Origin: Euleptes europaea | Taxonomy: Eukaryota > Chordata > Lepidosauria > Squamata > Sphaerodactylidae | Assembly (NCBI RefSeq): GCF_029931775.1 | Contig: NW_026612055.1 | Coordinates: 1-64,000 of the forward strand | DNA length: 64,000 bases | Direction: 5' to 3' | Shown here: piece after piece, positions 34,101-43,454 of the stretch | Layout of the letters: each line of letters starts with the position of its first letter | Position numbering within the stretch: the first letter of the stretch is position 1 | The notes under the pieces: model-generated | Told to the model about the DNA's origin: nothing | The model's database searches: none | What the model saw: the letters and a program-made list of their open reading frames with translations, nothing else | Position numbers and translations under genes: made by a program

Positions 34101-36185
34101 CTTTCTCAAACCTGGATTGCGGTAAAGCTTGGATGTCTACTATGTGGTTAAGAAAATCCAGATTTTCCCACCTATGTAAGCAGCCATTTCCCTGATGCTT
34201 TCCTTGTGGTGATCATTTCCTTCCCTCACCTCTGGGGGGATTTTTAGTTTTTTAAATATAGGAAATGGTATTATCATTACATAGATATAATGTTTTACCA
34301 ATACGTATATCTGATTCTCAGAATTACCAGCCTTCATGAAAAAATAAGTCTCTAGACCTTTCTGTTGTGACAATATACAAGGAAAGGCATCAATATAATG
34401 ATATGGCCCAATGGAGGGGGGTGGGCGCTGCTGGGGGACTGGAGCAGGGGAAGTGGGAGGGGGAACCTGCCATACAGAAGTCCTATTCTTGTTGCTGCGC
34501 TTTATCAGTAGCTTCACCAGCAACAAGGAAACTGCACAAGCCCCTCCCTGTGTGGAAACCACCGCTGAAGCACCTGGGTCTCTCTAGAAGACGTAGAGAA
34601 TTTCAAGGGAATCTAAATCCTGCTCTGTCTTCCTTCGCCCCAGTTCCCTTTTCTGTGAAGAACAGAAACCATTAGGGAGGTTTTTTTGGTTCAAGGTGTT
34701 CTGGGAGACACCTTGAATGACAGCAGAAGAGGGGTAATCATTTTTAGAACAAATAATTGAAGGTTGGGTTGAGCAGAAATATTCTTGGGTTACAGGAAAA
34801 AAATGTACAGCCATAGAGGTCCATACAAAACCTCATTATTTATTTTTAAAATTGTCATAGAACATTGTGAAATCTTTCAAGCACACCAGAGGTCTTCATC
34901 AGGCTGGCTGTTGCAACCTTTAAAAAGACAGAAGAGTGAAAGGCAGATTGTGCAGGCTGTGGAGTGAGGGTCTGATCTCGCAGGCATCCGCTGAGGGGTG
35001 CAGGACATCAGCTCCACTTTACTGCTGTTGTAATAGTACCTTACAGGACATTCCCTGAGAAGCTGCATTCAGTCCAATCTTTGTTATTTCACTAAAATAC
35101 ATAAACTACTTCAAGTCCATCCAAAATTGTCCCAAATGCCAGCTGAGACACACATCTCCCTGGCAGGCTGAAAGCAATGGCAACTCCCTTCTAGTCTCTC
35201 TTTTGTTCAGAGTCAATTAAAGCCAAATTCAGTGGTATTGCCTGTTTTAAGATGTGTCTGGTATCAGGACTGAGAGCCATGACCCGTTCAACCCATTCTG
35301 TGCCTCTGCTCATTTTCATGTGATTTGGGTGTTTGTGTAAATGCTCTGTCGTGTGATTTCTTATGGGGGGAAATTCGGTGACTGGATTATCCATGGTTCT
35401 CTTCTCTCTCAAGGTCCCCTGCTTGGGATACGATGTGGTATTTGTGTTCTTTTGGGTTTTTATTGTTGATTTTATCTGCTTTCTCTGGAAGCTCAGAGGA
35501 AGTCTGCTCTGCTGTTTAGCAGCTCAGGAGAAGGCAGGAGAGTCTGTGAAATCCAGGAGGGGGTTGTGAAGAGGTGGGAACAGGAGGAGGACGCAGAAAA
35601 GGCCAGAGGGAGAAATCTCCCAGCTGAAAACGCTTCTCTTGTCTCCTCGTTTCCCCCCCAACAGCATGTGTGACTCTGGATCCAGACACGGCCCATCCCG
35701 GACTCCTCCTGTCTGAGAACTGGAAAAGCGTGAGAGATGGAGAAAAAGCTCAAGCTCTGCTGGACGATCCTGAGAGATTTTCCACATATACTGCTGTGCT
35801 GGGCTGTGAGAGATTCACAGCAGGCCGCCATTTCTGGGAAGTCCTTGTGGGAAGTGAGGAAAGATGGGCTGTGGGGGTGGCCAGAGAGTCTGTGAGGAGG
35901 AAGGGAAGGATCACCTTTGGTCCCGAGAGAGGGATCTGGGCTGTGGGGAAGTGGTGTGGGCACTACAGGGCTTCCATAAAAGGACAATACCATCCCCTGT
36001 CCCTGACCAGGGAGCCCAAGAGGATTCGAGTCTGCCTGAACTACGCTGGGGGCCGAGTGGCCTTTTTCGACGCTGACCGAGGAGCCCTGATCCACGAGTT
36101 CTCCGGAGCCTCCTTCTCTGGAGAGACCCTCCTGCCCTTCTTTTGGGTGAATTCAAAAGCCCACCTCAAGCTCTCTTCTTCTTAA
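21726..36185 (+). CDS. TRIM copy B: RING/B-box/B-box/coiled-coil/SPRY E3 ligase
   Basis: Exons: 21726-22163 (438 bp), 23097-23261 (165), 25287-25517 (231), 26716-26738 (23), 28942-29060 or 30717-30835 (119 each), 32637-32669 (33), 35665-36185 (521). Using one 119-bp exon, the lengths sum to 1530 bp, giving 509 residues with every splice phase matching. Residues 16-57 are a RING (C16, C19, C32, H34, C37, C40, C54, C57). Residues 102-133 and 157-188 are two B-box 2 motifs; a coiled coil follows; residues 337-509 are PRY/SPRY. The role by family is E3 ubiquitin ligase, often in innate immunity; target unknown. No 96-bp exon is found between the second B-box and the 231-bp exon, so the coil should be about 32 residues short. 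An AATAAA lies at 36330-36335. This is the most intact gene of the window, but expression and exon choice are inferred. Confidence 0.85.
22390..22490 (-). mobile_element. SINE end fragment in intron 1 of copy B
   Basis: The stretch from AAGAAGAGTTGGTTTTTAC to the CTTCCCCACAAC block matches 42050-42135 in the intergenic SINE. Copies A and C instead carry unrelated sequence ending in a long A run here (1531-1558 in A). Confidence 0.55.
23097..23261 (+). CDS. Copy B exon 2: second B-box 2, phase-0 cassette
   Basis: The acceptor is GGGCATCAG and the donor is AAG/GTGGGA. The exon is 165 bp and both ends are phase 0, so it can be kept or skipped without changing frame. It encodes C157, H160, C168, D171, C176, C179, H185 and H188, a complete B-box 2. 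It ends in LEEASQEYK, the same kind of ending seen at the end of a normal TRIM exon 1. Canonical TRIM27/TRIM39 genes have no such second B-box 2 exon. Confidence 0.8.
23730..23916 (-). mobile_element. tRNA-derived SINE, copy B
   Basis: Same family as 9276-9481, in the intron after the second B-box exon of copy B. Confidence 0.7.
25287..25517 (+). CDS. Copy B 231-bp coiled-coil exon
   Basis: The acceptor is TATCTCAG and the donor CAG/GTAAGAG. It encodes 77 residues rich in E, K, Q and L ([19 protein letters not shown] and onward, ending QQPASELLQ), which is the central part of the TRIM coiled coil used for antiparallel dimers. Its length equals that of the matching exon in TRIM27/TRIM39. It would be spliced straight to the second B-box exon, because the 96-bp exon is missing. 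Confidence 0.87.
26716..26738 (+). CDS. Copy B 23-bp micro-exon
   Basis: This tiny exon has acceptor TCTTTAG and donor GTAAGTGG. It encodes DARCTLQ plus part of an arginine codon. The 23-bp length is diagnostic of TRIM27/TRIM39-type genes. It moves the phase from 0 to 2, which the following 119-bp exon needs. Confidence 0.85.
28188..28396 (-). mobile_element. tRNA-derived SINE, copy B
   Basis: Same family; it lies in the same intron place as the 9276 copy, so the insertion predates the A/B split. Confidence 0.7.
28942..29060 (+). CDS. Copy B linker exon 6a (119 bp)
   Basis: The acceptor is TTTCTCAAG and the donor AAAG/GTAATG. It encodes [17 protein letters not shown] then [11 protein letters not shown] and [11 protein letters not shown], the helical linker before the SPRY. 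A second version lies 1.8 kb downstream. The exon enters in phase 2 and leaves in phase 1, so including both versions would break the frame. They should therefore be mutually exclusive. Confidence 0.8.
29134..29279. mobile_element. Truncated hAT element after exon 6a, copy B
   Basis: The left half of the same element follows exon 6a at the same distance as in 6b. It stops where a CR1 fragment begins. Its presence shows that the exon 6 duplication carried the downstream intron along. Confidence 0.8.
29280..29325 (-). mobile_element. CR1 3'-end fragment between exons 6a and 6b
   Basis: The string ATCATAGAATCATAGAGTT followed by GGAAGGGACCACCAGG is the inverse of the CR1 3' terminus. Confidence 0.7.
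29326..29788. other. Unclassified AT-rich insert between exons 6a and 6b
   Basis: No match elsewhere in the window and no coding content. On the minus strand an AATAAA lies downstream of a CTTATATTTCTTG string, which could suit an LTR-like or LINE-like 3' region, but nothing decides the class. Confidence 0.3.
29789..30281 (+). repeat. Displaced copy of an intron segment from an A/C-type paralog
   Basis: It matches 6534-7049 (intron after the 231-bp exon of copy A) with about 10 substitutions and one 22-bp gap. Copy B has its own, more diverged version at about 25826-26230. This segment was therefore moved here from an A/C-like locus. Confidence 0.8.
30282..30620. other. Unclassified insert before exon 6b
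   Basis: Single-copy within the window and AT-rich in its last third. No coding frame or known repeat end was recognised. It separates the displaced intron segment from the duplicated exon block. Confidence 0.3.
30717..30835 (+). CDS. Copy B linker exon 6b (119 bp), duplicate of 6a
   Basis: It has the same length, acceptor (TTTCTCAAG) and donor (GTAATG) as exon 6a. It encodes [17 protein letters not shown] then [11 protein letters not shown] and [11 protein letters not shown]. The duplicated block also includes flanking intron and the downstream hAT element. Both versions are open and splice-competent by eye. 6b keeps YEEKE, as in copies A and C, while 6a starts YKKRE, so 6b may be the more typical version. 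Confidence 0.8.
30909..31218. mobile_element. Non-autonomous hAT element after exon 6b, copy B
   Basis: The ends are TGGGGTCCCCAACC and GTTGGGGACCCCTG with the perfect 8-bp duplication GCTTATAT (30901-30908, 31219-31226). It is the same ancestral insertion as in A and C, so it predates all copies. Confidence 0.88.
32352..32520 (-). mobile_element. 5S-rRNA-derived SINE, copy B
   Basis: Same insertion as 11145-11335, so it predates the A/B split. The blocks GTGCCATCAAGTCACAACC and TCTCCCAACCAAGTACCAAC mark it. Confidence 0.6.
32637..32669 (+). CDS. Copy B 33-bp exon
   Basis: The acceptor is GCTTCTTCAG and the donor AAAG/GTAAATG. It encodes [11 protein letters not shown] across the phase-1 junctions. 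It matches the short exon that precedes the SPRY exon in A and C ([11 protein letters not shown]). Confidence 0.82.
35665..36185 (+). CDS. Copy B terminal exon: PRY/SPRY (B30.2)
   Basis: The acceptor is CCCCAACAG. The PRY part begins [19 protein letters not shown]; the SPRY part has [41 protein letters not shown] and GETLLPFFW, ending SSS-stop. The domain is complete and should form the ligand-binding surface. Differences from A and C cluster in loop-like stretches ([26 protein letters not shown]). This suggests a different target, though that is inference. Confidence 0.88.
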
Positions 36186-36329
36186 GACCGTTTCTCCACA
36201 CCAGGAGCATCAATGAGGCCTCTCCGGGCTCCCAATCACCAAAACTGACTGGAGTAAAAGGGAGACATTCCCCTTTTTAAATTGTATCTCATTTCTGAAA
36301 GACAAAGTAACACATTTCACTTTATAAGG

Positions 36330-36335
36330 AATAAA
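36330..36335 (+). promoter_or_regulatory. Polyadenylation signal of copy B
   Basis: An exact AATAAA lies about 145 bp after the copy B stop codon. The matching places in A and C have lost the hexamer, so those copies would need another signal. Confidence 0.5.
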
Positions 36336-37353
36336 AGGCTTTTTCTCAGGGAGAACTGTGCATAGACTCCCCCCCTCCCCCACCCCTGGGTCTCCTCCAG
36401 CCTCCATTCCTTTCAAGCACAAGAGGAAGAACTGAAGAACAACACGAGGAAGAAAGAGGCCCCTGAAAGTCTAAGTTAATATTCTGGACTTTCTATTTTC
36501 TTTTGCTTTACTGTGCATCACCTGATAGGATTTGCCTCTCTGTTCATCATGGCCTTTCTGAAGGGCGCATAAGACCCTCTCCCTATAAAGGTTGATACAT
36601 TCATCACAGTTGTGGTTCAGTTATACCACTGGCTGCAAAGATGTTGCTCTTATGATAAAGTTATGTAACCTTGAAAACTGCTGGCTTGAACTTCCGGGTC
36701 AGAGAGGAACCGCCGTGGACACGCGTCGGATCGCGCTCCGGCTAAGGGTTGCTGGGGGGCAAAAAAACCTGCCCCCCCTCCAGGCAAGCGGCACCCCTCG
36801 GGAAAAGAGGGGATGCTGATTCAGGCGCAGGCGAGCGGGCCGTCCTAGTAGCGGTCCCTGCTGAGAAATCGTCGGAGACCGCTCGGACGGAGAGCAGCTG
36901 AGAAGCGGGCGCCATTTTCTTCTACCGGCAGCCGGGACAAGCAGCGGGGATTCTCTGATTTAATCACATCAAGTAACTTCAATCTAGTGAATCTTACTAA
37001 ATTTCACAACTGAGGTGTCCAACAGTCATTTATTGGGAGGGGGAAAGCATCCTTTTGACTTGCTATAACTCTACTAACAGGATCTGAACTGAAACTTGGC
37101 TTTTTGCCAGCCATTGCGCAGTTTAAAATCCAGCTGTGCCAACTACTGAAATCACTCATAAAAGGTTCTGTGAGCTGGGAAATAGTTGGCATGAAATAAA
37201 TTTTGAATAAAGTGATTATCAAGAATCACTCTCTAAGGTCTGGAATATAAATCAAGTTCCAGGTTTTAACACAGATTTCTAAGTTGATGTATTGAACAGT
37301 GAAAGCCACACACCCCTCTTTGTGGATTACAAATTGCAGCCAACCTAGGACTA

Positions 37354-38418
37354 ATGGGAGATAAAGATAAGAAAGAAAAGCACTCTAAAGAGTATCTTAA
37401 GGACTCCAAACAATTGCAAATACAGCAGTCTTCTCAACAAACAAGGAGAACTTCAGTCCCAAACATAAATTTAACACCAGTGACTTCACCCTCCTTAATG
37501 GTTACTTCTGTTACAGCCAAAATGGGACCAAAGCCAAAAATGGAGGACACTCTCAGTTCTCTTCATGAAATGATGGCAAAAACACTTCAAGAGGTGACAG
37601 CTATAAAAGGGGAACTGTGCCAAAATACAGTGGCCATCTCTGCCTTAAGAGATTCAATTACCTCTCTGACTGTAAGACAAGACAAGGTGGAGATTAAGCT
37701 TCAGAAATGCTCACAAGACAACAAAGAAACAAAAAAAGTGGACACTTTGGAGGTTTCGGTACAAGCATTCCAAGAAAGAGGAAAAAAGAGAAGCTCATAT
37801 TCAATGTTGGAGCTTTAAGTTAAAGAGAATTGCATTCGCAGTCTGAAAGAGAAAGCTGAAGGAGGAGACCTAAAAAGTTTCTTAAAAGTACATCTGGCAG
37901 ATTTTTTGCAGGAGGAAGAAGAACTCATTGAAGGAATGATTGTAACAACCTGCAGGATCAACTCAGCCTTTGCAACCAGAAATAATGTCCCAAGAGATTG
38001 TTTGGTTCAACTTTTCTTTAGAGGCCATCGAGATCTTATTCTGAACAAACACTACAAGAATCCACTCACAATAGATGGCAACCCGTTGAGAATAATGAAG
38101 GAGATTCCTGCAAGGCTACTTAGAAAAAGAAAAGACATCTCAGAGATCGCGGAAAGGCTGAAGTTCAACAGGATTCAACACAGATCGGAGTATCCACAAG
38201 GTATTTCCTTCTTCTTCAAGGCCAAAAGATACAAATTTACAGATACTCTTAAAGCGGAACAATTTCTAATACGATATGATAAGGATCTTCTTAAACCAAC
38301 AAGACAACAACCTTCAAAGGATCTTCCAGAAGAGGCCAAATCTGCACAAGCAAGTGGAGGGATACAACCAACAGAACTGACAGAGGAAGAGTCTTTATCA
38401 GATGATAAAGAAGGCTGA
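37354..38418 (+). pseudogene. L1 ORF1 (RNA-binding protein), one in-frame stop
   Basis: The N-terminal part is lysine/glutamine-rich, followed by a predicted coiled coil (TLSSLHEMMAKTLQEVTAIK). One TAA at 37816-37818 interrupts it. The same frame then continues with the RRM-like and C-terminal regions (VQLFFRGHRDLILNKHY, KRYKFTDTLKAEQFLIRYD), giving about 354 codons in total. This is the trimeric L1 nucleic-acid chaperone, not a host gene. Confidence 0.8.
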
Positions 38419-38535
38419 ATTACTTCAGTTAGAACCAAAATGAAAATACGGGGGGGGGGGGAGGGAAGGTGGTTTTTAATAAAGATTTCATTTAAAAATT
38501 GGGAAAGGTAAAAATGGAAATAACTGAATATTAAA

Positions 38536-40422
38536 ATGCTGCAGGTATTGTCGTGGAATGTTAATGGTTTGAATTCTCCCAATAAGAGGAGGAAGGTATT
38601 TTATTATTTACAAAAAACTAAACCCAATATTTTCTGTCTACAGGAAACCCATATTTTGCCAAAGGACATAATAAGACTTGAACAGCCAAAATTAGGAAAA
38701 CTTTTTACATCATGTAATGAAAAGAAAAAAGTTAATGGAATAGCTATGTATGTTCCTTTGGTAATGGAACCAAAGATTGTATATATTGATAATGAAGGTA
38801 GAATCTTATTGATAGAAATCACATTTGGATGCCAAAAAATATTGTTGGTGGGCATCTATGCTCCAAATATAAATCAAAAGATGTTTTTTAACAAATTGGC
38901 GCTAATATTAGCTTAACGTGCTACAGATAAAATGATATGGAAGGGAGATTTTAATGGGGTAATAGAACCAAAGTTGGATAGATCTACCCAAAAAAAGGGG
39001 GGGAAATGTGAGGGTAAACTACCGGGTATTTTTAATGATATTATAGAACAATGGAAAATGTTTGATATCTGGAGATTGTCAAATGGGAATAAAAAGGGAT
39101 TTACATATTTTTCATCCAGGCATTCTACTTACTCAAGAATTGATATGATATGGCTCTCTAAAGGATTAATGACTATATCAGACAATGCGGAGATCTTACC
39201 TAGGGTGTTATCAGATCACAATGTTACAATAAGAGTTAAGATAGGAGAAACAGACCGTGCTCAATAAATATCTATTAAAAAATAAAAAGATCGTAGACAA
39301 ATTAAAGATAGATATACAAAACTATTTTAATGAAAATGTAGTCATGGGAATATCTGATGAGATGGTTTGGGATGCTGGTAAAGCAGTATTTAGAGGACTT
39401 TTGATTCAACAAAATAAAAGATGGTTTAAAATGAAGGAGACACAAAAAATATTTTACAAGAAATTAGAGAAGAGGAGAAAAAAAAAGAAACACATGACAA
39501 ATTACTTAAACAGGACCAGGTTAATAATTTGAAAAAGCTACAACAGCAATATGAATTTTTAATTACATCAGAAATTGAAAAAAAGTAATGTTTAATAGAC
39601 AAAGATTTTTTTGAACATGCTAATAAACCGGGTAAGTTGTTGGCTTGGCAGCTCAAACATAAACAAAAGAAGTTACCAATTTTAAGGATAAAAAAGAGGG
39701 CAAAATAATAAATAAACAAAAGATTATGGAAACATTTGTAGAATATTATACAAATTTATATAGAAGAAATCCGGTATCAGATAAGGAATTGGATATTTAT
39801 TTGAAACAATTTGATTGGGAAGAAATATCACAAGAAAATAGGGATTGATTAGATTCTGTGATAACCCCGGAGGAATTGAAAGATGCAACTGGTAAGAGTA
39901 AGTTAAATAAATCTCCAGGCTTGGATGGATTTACAGCATTTTATTATAAAACCTTTGAAGAGCAATTGTCTCCATATTTATTAAAAGTCATGAATTCTTG
40001 TTTGCAGAAAGGATCTATGCCCCAGACCTGGAAACAAGCAAATATAGTATTAATACCAAAACCAAACTCAGACTTGTTAGAAGTTAAAAACTATAGACCT
40101 ATTTCATTATTGAATAATGATTATAAACTTTTTGTTGATATTTTAGCTACTAGGTTAAAAACGGTTTTGAATGATTTTATACATGAAGATCAGGCCGGTT
40201 TTTTACCAGGTAGAATGATTAGTCAAAATGTTAGAACAATAATAGATTTGTTAGAATATGTAGAATGTACCACAACTCCAGTAGCGATGATTTTTTTAGA
40301 TGCAGAGAAAGCGTTTGATAATGTTAATTGGAGATTTATGAAAAAAATATTAGAACATATGGGTATGGGAGTTGGCTTTAAGACAGCTATTGAGAGTATA
40401 TATACTCAACAAACAGCTAGAC
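38536..40422 (+). pseudogene. L1 ORF2 (endonuclease and partial reverse transcriptase)
   Basis: The apurinic-endonuclease part has LSWNVNGLNSPNKRRK, FCLQETH, GDFN (after a TAA at 38914-38916), RIDMIWLS and SDHN. The frame then changes near 39250 and again before 39858. The reverse-transcriptase part has SPGLDGFTAFYYK, YRPISLLNNDYKL, DQAGFLPGR and FLDAEKAFDNVNW. It ends before the catalytic FADD box. Confidence 0.85.
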
Positions 40423-40670
40423 CAGTGGTCGGCAAACTCATTAGTCAACAGAGCCAAATATCAACAGTACAACGATTGAGATTTCTTTTGAGAGCCAAAT
40501 TTCTTAAACTTAAAACTATATAGGTAGGTACACTGTTTATTAACTTAATAAACTTTAATTAAAGTTTTAAGTCTTAATTAAACTATAGGTACACTGAATA
40601 AAACTTGATATCATACTTAATAATGATCTTATTTATCGATAAAAATTAAATTGTAAGTCCCTGCCATTTC
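40423..40670 (+). mobile_element. hAT element left part inserted into the L1
   Basis: It starts CAGTGGTCGGCAAACTC, a hAT-type terminus seen in many reptile repeats, then AT-rich sequence with TAAACTTTAATTAAAG. The preceding 8 bp (AGCTAGAC) should be the target duplication, but no right end or second AGCTAGAC was found. The element is cut or rearranged. Confidence 0.65.
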
Positions 40671-40671
40671 C

Positions 40672-40985
40672 ATCCTCGTCTGGAGGCCTGGTCTACTGCC
40701 ATAAAAGCCTATTGGTAGACCTGGCCTCCGGCTGAGTCCCATTGGGAGGCCAGGTCTACCCATTGGCTTTCTTGGCAGTAGACCTAGCCTCCGGAGGCCC
40801 ATAGAAGCCAATTGGTAGACCTGGCCTCTGAAGGGGGTCCAGGTCTACCGCCAAGAAAGCCAGTGGGTAGACATGGCCTCTGAGGAGGGGAAAAAGTCCC
40901 CCTCCAGAGACCAGGTCTACCCATTGGCTTCTATGGGTCTCTGGAGGCCAGGTCTACCCAGTGGCGTGGGGGTAGACCTGGCCTC
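40672..40985. repeat. Array of one motif in alternating orientation
   Basis: About ten copies of AGGCCAGGTCTACC or its inverse GGTAGACCTGGCCT occur within 314 bp, in mixed order of orientation. Many are joined by CATTGGCTT or its inverse. Neighbouring inverse copies could form hairpins. It may be the interior of the hAT element to its left. Confidence 0.75.
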
Positions 40986-41590
40986 CGCGGGGCTCAGGCA
41001 CGCACGGGGGTGTGACCGGTCGGTCAGGTGACGGGTCCCCTCTCTCCTCGCGCCTCTCTCCTCGCGCATGCGTGGACGCCCGCCCGCTCTGCCCAGGCCC
41101 GCCGCAAGGGCAAGCAGCTCGGGAAGGCAGGGCAAGGCAGTGCCTGGCCGCGGAGCTCTGCCTCCAGGCCGCTCCGGTTGGGGCCGCTGGTGCACAGCGC
41201 GGAGGGGGGGCACCGGGAGCCGCCGTCCCTGTTTGCCAAGCGGGGAGGGGAGACTCCAGCAGGGAAGCGGTGGCTCCAGCCCTCTCAGGAGGAGAAGGGA
41301 GACCCTGCCCCGCCCACCCCAAGGCGATCCCTTTGCAAGTCCCCCCCCGAAGAAGTGCAAAGGAGAGCTCGCGGTCTTCCTCTCCGCCCCCCCCCAGGGA
41401 AGGAGCTTTGGCGGCGAGGGGGAAGGGGGATCCAGCTCCTGCGCAACTTCCTCAGGAGTAAGGAATCTCCCGGGGTGGAGGAGGAAGGAGATCCCCCCAG
41501 GGGAAAAAGGGGGGAGCCCGAACCCAGGGTGTGTGTGAAGTCCCCCCCCCCCCCGAGGTCAGCCTGGGGCTCCCCGACAACGAGTTGGCA
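40985..41590. promoter_or_regulatory. CpG-rich block, function unclear
   Basis: GC content and CpG density are far higher than anywhere else in the intergenic region. Open frames here run on both strands, which is expected from the composition. No TRIM exon or known first exon was recognised. It may be an orphan CpG island or the interior of a DNA transposon. Confidence 0.35.
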
Positions 41591-41594
41591 ATGC

Positions 41595-41915
41595 GGGTTG
41601 AAATTAAATCAAAAGGGTTTCCTTCTAGACATTAGGAAGAATTTTCTAACAGAGCAGTTCCTCAGTGGAACAGGCTTCCTCGGGAGGTGGTAAGCTCTCC
41701 TTCCCTGGAGGTTTTTAAGAAGAGGTTAGATGGCCATCTGTCAGCAAAGCTGATTCTGTGACCTTAGGCAGATGATGAGAGGGAGGGCATCTTGGCCATC
41801 TTCTGGTCACTAGGGGTGTGGAGGGGGGAGGTAGTTGTGAATTTCCTGCATTGTGCAGGGGGTTGGACTTGATGGCCCTGGTGGTCCCTTCCAACTTTAT
41901 GATTCTATGATCTTG
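41595..41915 (+). mobile_element. CR1 LINE 3' end
   Basis: The stretch ends with GGTTGGACTTGATGGCCC, then GGTCCCTTCCAACTTTATG and ATTCTATGA, the CR1 3' terminus with its short terminal repeat. Upstream, CCTCGGGAGGTGGTAAGCTC is also CR1-like. There is no coding part. Confidence 0.8.
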
Positions 41916-41944
41916 TCACAAGTTTTCTCCTAGATAGGTTAGGT

Positions 41945-42040
41945 AGGCCCTGTCCCGGATGAGCCAGACTAGCCCAGTCTCATCAGATCTTGGAAGCTAA
42001 GCAGGGTTGGCCCTGGTTAGTACTTGGATGGGAGACCACC
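41945..42040 (+). mobile_element. 5S-rRNA-derived SINE head
   Basis: It contains ATCTTGGAAGCTAAGCAGGG and TAGTACTTGGATGGGAGACC, almost exactly the 5S rRNA internal promoter. The beginning departs from 5S rRNA, and the 3' part is replaced by another SINE, so it is not a 5S gene. Confidence 0.75.
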
Positions 42041-42410
42041 AAGAAGAAGAAGAGTTGGTTTTTACCTGCCGACTTTCTCTGCCACTTAAGGGAGACTCAA
42101 ACCAGCTTACAATTGCCTTCCCCTCCCCACAACAGACACCCTGTGTGGTAGGTGGGGCTGAGAGAGTGTGACTAACCCAAGGAAACCCAGCTGCCTTCGT
42201 GTGTAGGAGCGGGGAAACAAATCTAGTTCACCAGATTAGCCTCTCCTCATTGTGGAGGAGTGGGGAATCAAACCCGGTTCTCCAGATCAGACTCCACTGC
42301 TCCAAATCACGGCTCTTCACCACTACATCATGCTGCCTCTCCAGGGTCATGACACGAGGTGGGCAATGCCAAACCACCTCTGAAGGCCCCTTGCCTTGAA
42401 AACACCACAG
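42041..42410 (-). mobile_element. tRNA-derived SINE, intergenic
   Basis: The minus strand reads ATGTAGTGGTGAAGAGCC and GAGAACCGGGTTTGATTCC, degraded A and B boxes. The unit runs on to a GAAGAAGAAGAGTTGG end. It abuts the 5S-type SINE at 42040. Confidence 0.7.
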
Positions 42411-42850
42411 GGCCATGAGTCAGCTGTGCCTTGAGGCAGAAAAAAAATGTGCACGAGAGAGAAGGAAAGTGCATGGGAATTTTTTTCATAATTTCTCCCA
42501 CAAATCTGCTCTTTCTTGAGCACCGATAGACCACCCTCCAATGCACGTTGCTCCTCTTTCATGAGTACACCCACTGATTTTTTGTCTTGTGCTATAGCAA
42601 TAATTCACAATGGGACTGCAACCGTGAATCATCAGTATAAGCTAAGTTCTCTTCTCAAGCCCTGCTCTCTGTGCCCGGGCCTGCAGAGGTGTGGTGGGTG
42701 GAGACTACAGACTGGTTTATGTTTTGGAGAGCTGCTTAAATTTTTTCGAGAGACTTGGAAGATTCCAGCCACAAAATGGCAGCTTGGTAGGTGGAGCCAG
42801 TCACAGAATGAAATGGAGGCTGAAGTTGGTTCCCAGTTCCCTATTCACAT
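42411..42850. other. No recognised feature
   Basis: Ordinary spacer. A weak similarity to the CCACAAAATGGCAG-type hAT interior is seen near 42770-42800. No gene was found. Confidence 0.4.
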
Positions 42851-42859
42851 TTCCTAGTT

Positions 42860-43450
42860 CCTTATTTGTGAGTCCAAAAACAAATATTGGGGGTAATTTT
42901 AAAGCTCTGTACCCTAAAATAAGGCTTGGCCCACCACATATCCTACACCCCCACATTCAAGGGGCCTGGCCCTCCAAGTGTTTCCCGGTCAAATGCCCAA
43001 TTTTTTTGCTACCTGCTCCAAAGTGGAGTGCCCTGAGGACAAATGCACTTGCAGAAAGTGGGGGGGAGGGGGAGCTGCACCCCAAAACAATCTGGACCAC
43101 CACGAGTCACACATCTCCAGAGTCTGTCCCTTTAAGAAGATATGCAGTGGTGCCTGGTCCAAACACTGGTTCTGGCACCACGAGCTTTTGTTTAGGTTGC
43201 TCCAAGAAGCTTAGATTAAGAAGGTTTGAATAAAAAACTGGAATAGCTGCATTCCAAAATAAGGCACAGACCACCATATAGCCTCGACCCCCACATCCAG
43301 GGGTCTCTGCACACCAAGTGGACCTATGCTGTTTCCTGGTCCATTTGGAGGGCTGAGTCACCTGAATGTGGAGTGTAGGATATGTGGTGGTCCAAATCTT
43401 ATTTTGGGGGTGCAGAGCTTTCAGATTATCCTCAGTGTTTGTGAATAAGG
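42860..43450. repeat. Cluster of related units, direct and inverted
   Basis: The unit CCACCACATATCCTACAC with flanking CCAAAATAAG and a GGCCTGGCCCTCCAAGTG-like block occurs at about 42900-42985. Degraded direct copies lie at about 43080-43170 and 43250-43345, and an inverse copy at about 43340-43440. The outer direct and inverse copies would pair over about 120 bp (TAGTTCCTTATT at left, AATAAGGAACTA at right). The family is unknown to me. Confidence 0.6.
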
Positions 43451-43454
43451 AACT

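Larger units (their letters stand above)
36690..40422 (+). mobile_element. L1-type LINE, 5' end present, 3' part missing
   Basis: A GC-rich leader (36690-37000) is followed by an ORF1 region (37354-38418) and an ORF2 region (38536-40422). The element ends abruptly where a hAT sequence begins, so the second half of the reverse transcriptase and the tail are absent. Sequence shared by the 3' flanks of A and B ends at about 36680, which marks the insertion point. Stops and frame changes make it inactive. Confidence 0.88.

Noticed and set aside
37354-38418. Possible host gene with a coiled coil
   Set aside because: It is followed by L1 endonuclease and reverse transcriptase and has L1 ORF1 features.
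41028-41693. Long open frames on both strands near 41000-41700
   Set aside because: GC-rich sequence makes stops rare; the residues are arginine/proline/glycine-rich with no domain, and frames are open on both strands at once.
41945-42040. Possible 5S rRNA gene
   Set aside because: Only the internal promoter part matches; the start differs and the 3' part is replaced by another SINE.
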